Counted from the first letter of the stretch, positions 1 through 9,045 are shown. The stretch is DNA of 9,275 nucleotides from Candidatus Saccharimonadota bacterium (GCA_029288335.1 JARIHJ010000104.1:1-9275); one strand, 5' to 3'. Numbers and translations: made by a program. Notes: generated by a model not told the origin, from the sequence alone.

Positions 1-61
<61 letters not shown>

Positions 62-82
62 AGAATCTATTGTCCTAGTTTC

Positions 83-148
83 AGTCAGAATCTGACTTAC
101 TGTTGAACCGTGGAAGGTTCAATTAAAACATAGTTCAAAAAATGAACT
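83..148 (-). other. 16S rRNA leader with three consecutive small hairpins
   Basis: Between the rRNA promoter and the 16S 5' end, the leader has three perfect short inverted repeats in a row. In order of transcription they are AGTTCA/TGAACT (148-143 with 137-132, 5-nt A/T loop), GAACC/GGTTC (120-116 with 109-105, 6-nt loop), and a 15-nt palindrome AGTCAGA-n-TCTGACT (97-91 with 89-83). None is followed by a T-run, so they are unlikely to be terminators. Leader hairpins of this kind commonly take part in pre-rRNA folding, antitermination or processing. I see no convincing boxA; the nearest is a weak TGCTTTTGAG just after the transcription start. Confidence 0.55.
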
Positions 149-229
149 GACGTTGATTTGCACTATTCAATTTTTAACGTCCGGCTTTCAGAGACAATAG
201 AAAACCAGCCTCAAAAGCACTAGAAGTCA

Positions 230-258
230 ATTATAACGACCTATCGAGCCCGAGTCAA
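230..258 (-). promoter_or_regulatory. rRNA operon promoter (sigma70-type)
   Basis: On the minus strand there is a -35 TTGACT (253-258), a 17-bp spacer, and a perfect -10 TATAAT (230-235). Transcription would start near base 223, giving a leader of about 160 nt before mature 16S. The promoter lies about 38 bp beyond the gyrA stop codon, and there is no convincing terminator between them (only a 5-bp TGTAG/CTACA hairpin without a T-run). Some gyrA transcription may therefore read into the rRNA operon. I do not see a GC-rich discriminator after the -10. Confidence 0.85.
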
Positions 259-296
259 GGGGTAAATGACATACTTTGTAGTACTTGCTACATCAA

Positions 297-2837
297 TTAC
301 TTAACTGTTTGTTCTGGCTCAGCCACAATTTGTTCTTCGTCAGTGCCTTCCACCTTATCAACTAAGGCCAAGCTAACCACTTCGTCGCCATCATTCAAGC
401 GCATTATCCTAACTCCTTGAGTGGCTCGACCCAGCGCTGGGATCTCTTTCATGCCTAGGCGGATAGTTTGGCCTTGAGCAGAAATAATAATCACTTCTTG
501 GCCATCGTTTTCACTAAGGGTTTTGACACCTACCAGGTCACCTGTCTTTTTGTTGACCACCGCTGAGCGAATACCTACGCCACCTCGCTTATGTGCGGCA
601 AACTGCGCCACTTTAGTGCGCTTACCATACCCATACTTGCTAATGACAAAGATACTGGAATTTTCTTCGACTATATCCATACCGATCACTTCGTCACCGG
701 CGCGTAAACGAATACCGCGTACACCGCGAGCGACCCGACCCATCGGCCTAGCATCGGTTTCGTGGAAGCGAATAGCCTGGCCCTGGCTAGTTGAAATCAG
801 CACCTCATTATCACCACTTGTCATCCTGATCCACTTCAGTTCGTCACCTTGGTCTAGGTTAATCGCAATCAGGCCGCTAGCACGCACATTCTGATACTGC
901 TCGAATGGTGTTTTCTTAACCGTACCTCGCTTGGTACACATAATCAGATTAGCAGCCTTATCGGTTTTGCTAATGTTTATGACCGAGCTGACTACCTCGT
1001 CTGGTTGTAACTGGAGCAAATTAACTAGGGCAACACCCTTGGCGCTAAGGCTGGCGGCTGGCACCTCATAAGTCTTGATGCGGAAAACTCGGCCCAAATT
1101 CGTGAAGAATAGAAGATAATCGTGCGTAGAGGCATTAACAACGTGTTCAATAACATCCTCCTCGCGTGTAACCATTCCTCTTCGGCCTTTGCCACCACGA
1201 CCCTGCTTTTTATATTCCGCTATTTGGCTGCGCTTGATGTAATTAGCTGAGGTGAGAGTAACTACAACTTGCTCGTCTGGGACCAAGTCCTCGTCACTCA
1301 TTTTGCCTAGCTCACTGGGTACAATTTTAGTTCGACGCTCATCACCATACTGTTTTTTAATCTCAGCCAGCTCGTTCACGATTATCTTCAGGATTTCTTT
1401 TTCGTCCGCCAAAATCTTCTCTAACTCGGCGATTAGTTTAGCTAGCTCCGCTAATTCATCTTCTATTTTCTTACGCTCCAGGCCCGCTAGAGTGCGTAAT
1501 TGCATCGCCAGGATAGCTTTGGCCTGGATCTCCGACAGCTGGAACTTCTTGATTAGATTAGCCTGGGCCTCTTCGGTGGTTTCGCTAGCGCGAATGGTCG
1601 CAATGACTTCGTCAATATGGTCGAGCGCAGTCTTTAGCCCCTCTAAAACGTGAGCGCGCTCCTTGGCCTTCCTTAGTTCAAATTCAGTACGGCGCCGGAC
1701 GACAATCTGGCGATGTTTGATGTGCTCTTTAAGGATATCCTGAAGACCGAGCACCTGCGGCTGGATGCCATCGACTAACGCTAACATGTTGTAGTGGAAG
1801 CTAGTCTGAAGTGGTGTCAGCTTGTAAAGCTGATTTAGCAACTTCTTGGGGTAGGCATCTTTCTTTAGATCGACAACAATACGTACGTTGCCGCGCGCAC
1901 TTTCGTCCCGAAGGTCAGAAATACCGTTAACTTTCTTCTCGTGTACTAGATCCGCAATCTTTTCAACTAGGCTAGATTTATTGAGACCGTAGGGTATTTC
2001 GGTAATAACAATCTGATTGCGCCCCTTAGTGTTTTCTACGATCTCGGCTACACCACGGACGACAATGCCGCCACGACCAGTCGCATAAGCGGCTCTTAGG
2101 CTCTCTTTGCCGTAAATAATGCCTCCGGTTGGAAAGTCTGGACCCGGCAATTGTTCTAGTAAATCGTCGAGGGTGGCGTCTTCATTTTTAATCTGATAGA
2201 TAATTGCATCGACTAGCTCGCTTAGGTTATGTGGTGGGATGTTTGTAGCCATTCCTACAGCAATGCCCAGTTGACCGTTTAACAACAAATTGGGTAGCTT
2301 GGCCGGTAAGACCACTGGTTCTTGCGATGTGCCATCGTAATTATCGACAAAGTCGACAGTTTCTTTATCAATATCGGATAGCAATTCATCGGCTAACCGA
2401 GCCATCTTAGCCTCGGTATAACGGTAGGCCGCCGGCGGATCGCCATCCATCGAGCCAAAGTTCCCCTGAGGATTAACAAGCGGGTATCGCATCGCCCAGT
2501 CCTGTGCCATCCTAACCATCGCATCATAAATCGACATATCACCATGTGGGTGATACTTGGCCATCACGGCACCAATAACATTGGCACTCTTGCGATGGCG
2601 AGCAGTCGAGCGCAAGCCATCTTCATTCATCGTATATAGGATTCGCCGATGAACAGGTTTGAGACCATCACGTACGTCTGGAAGCGCTCTCGCCACAATT
2701 ACGCTCATAGAGTAGCGTAGGTAGCTGTCCTCCATAACATCTTCGACAGTACGGGCCTCAACTAAACGCGAATTGGCTTCGGCCGCAGTTATTGGTTCAT
2801 TGCCACCAGGGTTGATTAGCTCTTGTTCTTCGTCCAT
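297..2837 (-). CDS. gyrA: DNA gyrase subunit A
   Basis: GyrA is the cleavage-religation subunit of DNA gyrase (A2B2), which introduces negative supercoils in the cytoplasm using ATP hydrolysed by GyrB. At 846 residues it is close to the usual length. The winged-helix/tower core covers about 30-510. The catalytic tyrosine is Y140, in the RYTE motif with R139 before it. A helical, charged stretch lies at about 385-500. The C-terminal DNA-wrapping beta-pinwheel covers about 520-830 and contains a GyrA box QGRGGKG (545-551), which favours GyrA over ParC. Blade-like repeats recur (RGVRGIRL, RGGVGIRS, TQGVRIMRL). The quinolone-determining motif reads HPHGDMSIYD, so the residue equivalent to E. coli Ser83 is Met101, while the acidic residue (D105) is kept. 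The ATG start follows an AAAGG Shine-Dalgarno that overlaps the gyrB stop, so the two genes are co-translated. The C-terminus is acidic (TDEEQIVAEPE). Confidence 0.98.
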   Translation of the reverse strand: MDEEQELINPGGNEPITAAEANSRLVEARTVEDVMEDSYLRYSMSVIVARALPDVRDGLKPVHRRILYTMNEDGLRSTARHRKSANVIGAVMAKYHPHGDMSIYDAMVRMAQDWAMRYPLVNPQGNFGSMDGDPPAAYRYTEAKMARLADELLSDIDKETVDFVDNYDGTSQEPVVLPAKLPNLLLNGQLGIAVGMATNIPPHNLSELVDAIIYQIKNEDATLDDLLEQLPGPDFPTGGIIYGKESLRAAYATGRGGIVVRGVAEIVENTKGRNQIVITEIPYGLNKSSLVEKIADLVHEKKVNGISDLRDESARGNVRIVVDLKKDAYPKKLLNQLYKLTPLQTSFHYNMLALVDGIQPQVLGLQDILKEHIKHRQIVVRRRTEFELRKAKERAHVLEGLKTALDHIDEVIATIRASETTEEAQANLIKKFQLSEIQAKAILAMQLRTLAGLERKKIEDELAELAKLIAELEKILADEKEILKIIVNELAEIKKQYGDERRTKIVPSELGKMSDEDLVPDEQVVVTLTSANYIKRSQIAEYKKQGRGGKGRRGMVTREEDVIEHVVNASTHDYLLFFTNLGRVFRIKTYEVPAASLSAKGVALVNLLQLQPDEVVSSVINISKTDKAANLIMCTKRGTVKKTPFEQYQNVRASGLIAINLDQGDELKWIRMTSGDNEVLISTSQGQAIRFHETDARPMGRVARGVRGIRLRAGDEVIGMDIVEENSSIFVISKYGYGKRTKVAQFAAHKRGGVGIRSAVVNKKTGDLVGVKTLSENDGQEVIIISAQGQTIRLGMKEIPALGRATQGVRIMRLNDGDEVVSLALVDKVEGTDEEQIVAEPEQTVK

Positions 2838-2845
2838 TGAAAGTG

Positions 2846-2848
2846 CCT

Positions 2849-2850
<2 letters not shown>
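2846..2850 (-). promoter_or_regulatory. gyrA ribosome binding site overlapping gyrB stop
   Basis: AAAGG lies 8 nt before the gyrA ATG and shares two bases with the gyrB TAA stop codon (2849-2851). Ribosomes ending gyrB are therefore placed at the gyrA start, which suits equal production of the two subunits. Confidence 0.75.
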
Positions 2851-4843
<1,993 letters not shown>

Positions 4844-4847
4844 TCAC

Positions 4848-4869
4848 CACTTACTAATAATTATAAGTG
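4848..4869 (-). repeat. Inverted repeat over the gyrB -10 and start site
   Basis: A perfect 6-bp inverted repeat, CACTTA/TAAGTG (4864-4869 and 4848-4853), is separated by 10 bp. It straddles the gyrB -10 box and the predicted transcription start. Its position suits an operator or a supercoiling-sensitive element, but a 6-bp match in AT-rich DNA can arise by chance. Confidence 0.35.
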
Positions 4870-4888
4870 AAACTGGGGTTTTAAGCAA
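4860..4888 (-). promoter_or_regulatory. gyrBA operon promoter
   Basis: A perfect -10 TATAAT (4860-4865) lies 17 bp from a weak -35 TTGCTT (4883-4888). Transcription would start near 4853, giving a 5' leader of about 34 nt that contains the AGGAGG site. The weak -35 with a perfect -10 is compatible with an adjustable promoter. It lies just after the ATPase stop codon; the only terminator candidate between the genes is a 6-bp hairpin without a T-run, so read-through from upstream is also possible. Confidence 0.7.
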
Positions 4889-4891
4889 GCG

Positions 4892-7800
4892 CTAGTCGGG
4901 CTTGCCGGCCTGGCTAGCTTCGTGATGAAGTTCGCCTTGGTTGTCAATATAAATAGCATTCTCCGCCTCTTTATTATCATCGTGATGGAGATGAATTTCT
5001 CCCTCGTGCTGATTATTTGTAGCTTGCTTGCCACTAACATCAGTTGGCTCGGTGGCTGGTGGAGAAGCTTGCGTACTGGAAGATGTACTTACGCCGTGAT
5101 CATCCAATAGGCCAGATGGCTCCACTTTAGCGGTAGGGATGGGGTTTTGACTGGGTAAACTAGAAAAGCCGGTGGTTGGGCTCGGATTAGCTTGTAGCGG
5201 TGAGGAATTAGCTAAGGGGCGAGAAGGAGCTGGATTAGTGTTAGTACTGGCATTGGGCGAGTTGGCGCCAGTTGAGGGATTCACGCCAGCGCTGCCGCGA
5301 CGGGCTAGCCATTCATCTAGGAAAGTCGACGAGGTCGGCTTAGCGCTAGTTGTAGGTTGGGCGCCAGCTGGATTCGTCATCGGCTGAGCAGAACTCATCC
5401 CGCCTGCGGGCGTACTAGCACCGAATGGATTTGTAGGCATTTGCCCACCAAACGCCGGACTTGCAGGCTTAGTCGACATTCGCTCAAAAATCTCCTTCTC
5501 AACTGTAGCGCGGGGCCGGCCATATTTGGCCGCCGAGAGTTGTTTTAAAGCATCGGCCAGTTGGGAGTTGGGAGTGCCAATCGAAGGCAGTGTTGCCATC
5601 GAGAACGGCTGTGTCGGCACACCCCCGATTAGTGTCCTGGTAATAGTATTGAAGTTTGGTACACGCAATAGGTCACTAGCATCGAACGTCGGCTGGAAAT
5701 ACCTCGCCAGCACATCCACGTCGTTCTGGCCTACTCTAAACGACACAACGGTACCCATATTGCCAAAAACCGCATCCCGAATCTCATCTGATAACTGAGT
5801 CGTAAACTGGTTAGCCACAATCAGGTTAAGGTGATATTTCCTAGCCTCAGACATAATCGTAGCGAACGATTCAGTCGAGAAATTCTGAAACTCGTCAACG
5901 TACAGGCAAAAATCCTGACGCTGATTCTCTGGGATATTAGCCCGGCTCATAGCCGCAGCCTGGAACTTCATTACAAAAATCATACCGAGTAGCTTGGAGT
6001 TTAGATCACCAGTGCGGCCTTTACTCAGGTTAACCAGCAAGATTTTTTTGTCATCCATAATTTCGCGCAAATTGAAAGCGCTCTTGGTATGGCCGATGAT
6101 ATTACGCATCATTTCATTGGAGAGAAACGCACCGAACTTAGAAACAAACCAAGCGGTAACTTCACCGGCATCATTACTGCGCTGGCTAGCTGGGTATTCT
6201 TTTAGCCAGTAATCAAGGACGTTTTGGTCGGTTACATGTTGTAACTTTTGTCTAAGGAATTGGGGGTCTCGAAACAATTTTGGGATATCAACAAAAGTTC
6301 CTCCGTTAGGGTCGGCCATTACAGCTAGCGCACAGTTACGAAATATGCTTTCGTAGCGCGGGCCCATAATGCCTTGATGCTGTGGATCATACAATTTATA
6401 GAGCATATTTAGCACTTCCTGAATCAAGAAATCTTTCTGGTCAGGTGTGTTGAATTCGAACAAGTTTAGACCCATGGGGTAATCGGTCTCGGCTGGACTG
6501 AAGTAAATGACATCTTCGGTGCGCTCCTTCGGTACCATCGCGAGCAGTCGATCAACAGTGTCACCATGCGGATCAACAAAGGCAAAGCCGCCACCGCTCA
6601 ACATATCCTGTAGTGCTAGATTCTCGAGGAAGGTCGATTTACCAGTACCAGTTTGCCCCACAGCGTAGATATGCCTCTGCCGATCATTCAAGGCAACGCG
6701 AATTGGCTTCTTGACGCCTCTAAAGACGTTATAGCCCAGCATCAGCCCCTCTTCAGGTATATTTCGCGGACCATCAACTTGTTTGGAGTCCTGCCGGCTT
6801 AGCTGGGAGGTAGGAATACTGCTCTGGTCCGGGAAATGAAAAATGGTCGATAGCTCTACTGTATTTAGTATGCCCGGGTGCTTAGCAGCCGGGTCAAAAA
6901 ATCTCATAATGTAACTAGTAATAAACTCCTGCATATCTTCGGCTGGTTTATACTTAAAGCCGTTCTTGCCGGGCGCATCGAATAACTGAAAAGCGGCCAC
7001 GACATTAGCTAAAATGGATTGTGAACGCGACTCGACGTTAGACGAGGCTACTAGTCGGATCAGCACCTCAAAGCCTGGATAGCGCGATTTATCTTCGATC
7101 GCATCAACTGTAGCCTGCTCCAGCCCCGATAGAGGCTCTGATTTCTTCTCTTCTTTACTTTCACTGGGGGATTTTATGAAGGCAGTACCGAGCTCCTTCA
7201 TAAAACCAGCCAAGCTAATACCCTCCTTGCCACCCTTACGCTTATTGGCCGCAACCTTTTTCGAAGTTTTTTGCCAGCCGGGATCAGCCGGCCTAAGCAG
7301 AATTTGTATGCCCACACCATCCTCTTTACCAAGCCCAGATAAAGAGTTAAGCATCGATTGGAGCGCATCTCGCTTTAGATCTTGATAAGTCGCTATAGGG
7401 TAGACAAAAGATTCTTTGAGGCTTAGCTCTCCGCCCGTAGTGCCACTAATTTTGCCCACGGCGTTAAAAATGTTGTGCTCTTCTACCTCCTCGAGTTGAG
7501 CGGCTGGATAGGCGCTAACTACAGCCTGTTTAACGATTTCCACTAGAGACACCGGTACAGCGGCATAGAAATATACAAAACCGCGCATCGCCACAATTTC
7601 AAAAGAAAGATGGCGTTGCCCCAAATGGCGAGTTTTAAAATCTTTCTTATAGGTACTAGCCAAGATGTTATACATCACCTGAGCTTTAGATATGTTCTCG
7701 TCGGTCACATCCCGGACGTCGCGACCTCCCACCTCTATGTCTTCACTCTGTGGAGGTAAATGAATTAACAAAGGGACTACTTTGAGCCCACGGTCGTATT

Positions 7801-7903
7801 TCTTGCGCTCACGCTGGACCCGGCGCACAGATAAATAACTTATCGGTGCTATGACCAATAATCCGACTAAAAACAAGATAACAATGACTATAAGTACTGT
7901 CAT
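4892..7903 (-). CDS. Membrane-anchored VirD4/TraD-like AAA+ ATPase with long disordered tail
   Basis: Probable inner-membrane motor that moves DNA or protein substrates, resembling type IV secretion coupling proteins (VirD4/TraD/TrwB) and related HerA-like pumps. It has 1003 residues. One N-terminal membrane helix (about 3-25) is followed by basic residues RRVQRERKK, which suggests a cytoplasmic body. A mixed alpha/beta N-terminal domain covers about 40-390, interrupted by a lysine-rich loop (212-256). The ATPase domain covers about 395-780, with Walker A GQTGTGKST (416-424, K422), Walker B FCLYVDE (665-671, D670/E671), a downstream IVANQ strand (695-699), and FRVGQND (722-728). From about 805 the tail is Pro/Ser/Thr/Asn-rich with a small ordered island STFLDEWLARRG (859-870) and a His-rich acidic end. 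The start ATG lies 2 nt after the upstream stop, with no clear Shine-Dalgarno, so translation is probably coupled. No relaxase or other secretion genes are in view. The ATPase assignment is firm; the substrate is unknown. Confidence 0.85.
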   Translation of the reverse strand: MTVLIVIVILFLVGLLVIAPISYLSVRRVQRERKKYDRGLKVVPLLIHLPPQSEDIEVGGRDVRDVTDENISKAQVMYNILASTYKKDFKTRHLGQRHLSFEIVAMRGFVYFYAAVPVSLVEIVKQAVVSAYPAAQLEEVEEHNIFNAVGKISGTTGGELSLKESFVYPIATYQDLKRDALQSMLNSLSGLGKEDGVGIQILLRPADPGWQKTSKKVAANKRKGGKEGISLAGFMKELGTAFIKSPSESKEEKKSEPLSGLEQATVDAIEDKSRYPGFEVLIRLVASSNVESRSQSILANVVAAFQLFDAPGKNGFKYKPAEDMQEFITSYIMRFFDPAAKHPGILNTVELSTIFHFPDQSSIPTSQLSRQDSKQVDGPRNIPEEGLMLGYNVFRGVKKPIRVALNDRQRHIYAVGQTGTGKSTFLENLALQDMLSGGGFAFVDPHGDTVDRLLAMVPKERTEDVIYFSPAETDYPMGLNLFEFNTPDQKDFLIQEVLNMLYKLYDPQHQGIMGPRYESIFRNCALAVMADPNGGTFVDIPKLFRDPQFLRQKLQHVTDQNVLDYWLKEYPASQRSNDAGEVTAWFVSKFGAFLSNEMMRNIIGHTKSAFNLREIMDDKKILLVNLSKGRTGDLNSKLLGMIFVMKFQAAAMSRANIPENQRQDFCLYVDEFQNFSTESFATIMSEARKYHLNLIVANQFTTQLSDEIRDAVFGNMGTVVSFRVGQNDVDVLARYFQPTFDASDLLRVPNFNTITRTLIGGVPTQPFSMATLPSIGTPNSQLADALKQLSAAKYGRPRATVEKEIFERMSTKPASPAFGGQMPTNPFGASTPAGGMSSAQPMTNPAGAQPTTSAKPTSSTFLDEWLARRGSAGVNPSTGANSPNASTNTNPAPSRPLANSSPLQANPSPTTGFSSLPSQNPIPTAKVEPSGLLDDHGVSTSSSTQASPPATEPTDVSGKQATNNQHEGEIHLHHDDNKEAENAIYIDNQGELHHEASQAGKPD

Positions 7904-7905
7904 TT

Positions 7906-8343
7906 TTACTGCTCTTGCGGCAATTTAACCGACCGTTTATAAACATCTCTCATATAGTCAACTTTGGTTTGCTCGATGAGCTTAACTTCGCTGTAGGGGT
8001 CGCTCCCATTCTCGGCAATAATACGCTCTACCTTGGCAATATAAGTCTTTTGTATATTCTCGATAGACTTGGCGTTTTGGGCGGCTGAGTCGTCATTTAC
8101 TGGCTGTTGAACGGAAGCGACTTGGCTAGTGCTACCAGAGCTAGCTTGGGCCAAATTGACGGGGTTAGCCACTGGTATGCTCGCCGGTGGAGCCACCTGA
8201 CCAGCATTACTGGCAGTCTCGGGATTTACGTGATACGTCTCGGGCTTTAGGGGTGAGCCAGATAATGACTCAGCCTCTCCACTTCCCTCGACCGGTAATG
8301 GCAAAATCTCCGGCGGTTTCGGTGAATTTACTCCTGGTTGCAT
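7906..8343 (-). CDS. Small protein with disordered N-terminus and C-terminal helical DPY motif
   Basis: Function unknown. The protein has 145 residues with no signal peptide or membrane segment. Residues 1-90 are low-complexity, rich in Pro, Ser, Ala, Gln and Asn. Residues 92-140 look helical and contain I..TYIAKVERIIAENGSDPYSEVKLI (98-123) followed by K.DYMRDVYKR. I associate the pattern 'helix - DPY - helix - DY...RY' with small proteins beside type IV secretion-like ATPases in CPR genomes; this is recollection rather than a search. The stop codon is 2 nt before the ATPase start, so the two are very likely one transcript with coupled translation, and a partner or adaptor role is plausible. 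A perfect TATAAT lies 7 nt upstream of the ATG, so the mRNA may have no leader. That the gene is real is well supported; its role is inference. Confidence 0.75.
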   Translation of the reverse strand: MQPGVNSPKPPEILPLPVEGSGEAESLSGSPLKPETYHVNPETASNAGQVAPPASIPVANPVNLAQASSGSTSQVASVQQPVNDDSAAQNAKSIENIQKTYIAKVERIIAENGSDPYSEVKLIEQTKVDYMRDVYKRSVKLPQEQ

Positions 8344-8350
8344 AACCTAT

Positions 8351-8379
8351 ATTATAAGCCATTTACTCTGGTGCTAAAA
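8351..8379 (-). promoter_or_regulatory. Promoter of the small protein-ATPase operon, probably leaderless
   Basis: A perfect -10 TATAAT (8351-8356) is followed by 7 nt (ATAGGTT) and then the ATG, so the transcription start would fall at or next to the start codon. The best -35 at 17 bp is TTTTAG (8374-8379), which is weak. There is no room for a Shine-Dalgarno in the mRNA. Confidence 0.6.
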
Positions 8380-8380
8380 G

Positions 8381-8743
8381 CTACGGACGCTCATTTGGCA
8401 CCAGCTTGACTATATAGACTAGCCCAATTATAGAAATCGCCAAGAGAGTAAGCCCATCTCGCCAGCCCAGCTGCCCCAGCGAACTTAGCACCAACAACAC
8501 GCCGGCCAGTATGCTAGCAAACCACGACAGTACTATCTGACGCTGATTAAGCTTGGTGCTGGTACTAACTTGCCTCACCAGCCACAGTACAAGCCTGTGC
8601 AATAGAAAAACTATTAGCACGAACGGCACTAGCAGCAAAAGTGGCTGACTGGTGGTAGGGTTAATTAGCGCCAACCATAAAACTAGCCAGATAATACCAG
8701 CTGAGGTTGTCCAGCTTGATCTTAATTTTTGTTTTAACGCCAT
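8381..8743 (-). CDS. Four-helix membrane protein of unknown function
   Basis: Not recognised. The protein has 120 residues starting MALKQKLRSSW. Four hydrophobic segments are visible: about 14-30, 34-56, 69-91 and 96-114. Basic residues in the N-terminus and in the loop between helices 2 and 3 (RQVSTSTKLNQRQ) suggest both termini face the cytoplasm by the positive-inside rule. No catalytic motif is visible. The reading frame could be extended upstream by 28 residues from a TTG codon, but that stretch would run through a terminator hairpin and a promoter; the ATG at 8743, 6 nt after a perfect extended -10, is the better start. The stop codon lies 24 bp before the next gene's -10. The segment may be co-transcribed with the downstream operon as there is no terminator between them. 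Confidence 0.7.
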   Translation of the reverse strand: MALKQKLRSSWTTSAGIIWLVLWLALINPTTSQPLLLLVPFVLIVFLLHRLVLWLVRQVSTSTKLNQRQIVLSWFASILAGVLLVLSSLGQLGWRDGLTLLAISIIGLVYIVKLVPNERP

Positions 8744-8749
8744 AAACTT

Positions 8750-8758
8750 ATTATAGCA
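8750..8758 (-). promoter_or_regulatory. Extended -10 promoter, leaderless start of membrane protein gene
   Basis: TGCTATAAT is a perfect extended -10. Its 3' end is 6 nt (AAGTTT) from the ATG at 8743, so the mRNA would begin at or next to the start codon. The -35 position (8773-8778, CTAAGG) has no match and falls inside the terminator hairpin of the upstream RNA; an extended -10 can work without it. Confidence 0.65.
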
Positions 8759-8759
8759 T

Positions 8760-8792
8760 AAAAATAGCGGTTCCTTAGAAGGAACCGCTATT
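8760..8792 (-). terminator. Rho-independent terminator of the upstream RNA
   Basis: A perfect 12-bp inverted repeat AATAGCGGTTCC/GGAACCGCTATT (8792-8781 and 8774-8763) has a 6-nt loop whose ends can add further pairs. On the minus strand it runs into TTTTT (8764-8760), the classic terminator layout; on the plus strand no T-run follows. No protein gene ends just upstream, which suggests that the terminated transcript is non-coding. A competing hairpin GCTAT-CGA-ATAGC (8799-8787) uses part of the 5' arm and could weaken termination. Confidence 0.8.
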
Positions 8793-8988
8793 CGATAGCT
8801 TTGGCTAGAAGAAGTAAATCTGCCCAAGATATGTATATGGCACTTACTTTATATATCTACCCTCAGCTTGACTGACCGCTCGCCCTGCTTTTTGTAGCAG
8901 CTTGAGCGTCGGCGACTGACTATTTTTTATGTCAGCCGAATTGGTAAGTTATTGGTTTTGATTAGTTTTTGTTTTTATAACTTACTAA
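8760..8988 (-). ncRNA. Candidate structured non-coding RNA of about 225 nt
   Basis: No protein gene is visible here, yet the minus strand has a promoter, a run of stems and a terminator in the right order. Transcription predicted to start near 8987 begins at the 5' arm of stem 1 (8988-8977 with 8952-8941, 11 of 12 pairs). Stem 2 is 8938-8931 with 8920-8913 (8 pairs including one G-U, A-rich loop). Stem 3 is 8910-8904 with 8881-8874 (one bulge), enclosing 8900-8896 with 8889-8885. The stretch 8873-8793 is less structured, then the terminator follows. I checked by eye for SRP RNA, RNase P RNA and tmRNA signature sequences and found none, so no family is assigned. Stem 1 pairs slightly better as plus-strand RNA and stem 2 better as minus-strand RNA, so strand rests on the promoter and terminator. 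The repeats could instead be DNA elements of a replication origin. Confidence 0.4.
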
Positions 8989-8993
8989 CTTTT

Positions 8994-9022
8994 AGCCTAC
9001 TACAACAAACGGCAAATGTCAA
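8994..9022 (-). promoter_or_regulatory. Promoter for the candidate RNA
   Basis: A perfect -35 TTGACA (9017-9022) lies 17 bp from TAGGCT (8994-8999), which keeps T1, A2 and T6 of the -10 consensus. The start would fall near 8987, at the base of the first RNA stem. Confidence 0.5.
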
Positions 9023-9045
9023 TATCCTTATGCTTTTTTCGAGCC

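Noticed and set aside
260..296. TGTAG/CTACA hairpin after gyrA as a terminator
   Set aside because: A 5-bp stem with no following T-run is too weak to support a terminator call.
4885..4905. Hairpin GCAAGC/GCTTGC at the end of the ATPase gene as a terminator
   Set aside because: The stem is only 6 bp with a 9-nt loop, overlaps the stop codon, and is followed by TTAAAA rather than a T-run.
4892..8343. Integrative conjugative element or plasmid transfer region
   Set aside because: No relaxase, integrase, tRNA attachment site, direct repeats or transposase is visible, and the flanks are core genes (gyrBA, rRNA).
8744..8827. 28-residue N-terminal extension of the four-helix membrane protein from a TTG codon
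   Set aside because: The stretch overlaps a 12-bp terminator hairpin and an extended -10 promoter, has no hydrophobic or conserved character, and the internal ATG is placed exactly for a leaderless start.
8831..8875. Short plus-strand frame MYMALTLYIYPQLD
   Set aside because: Only 14 codons, no ribosome binding site, and it lies antisense to the candidate structured RNA.
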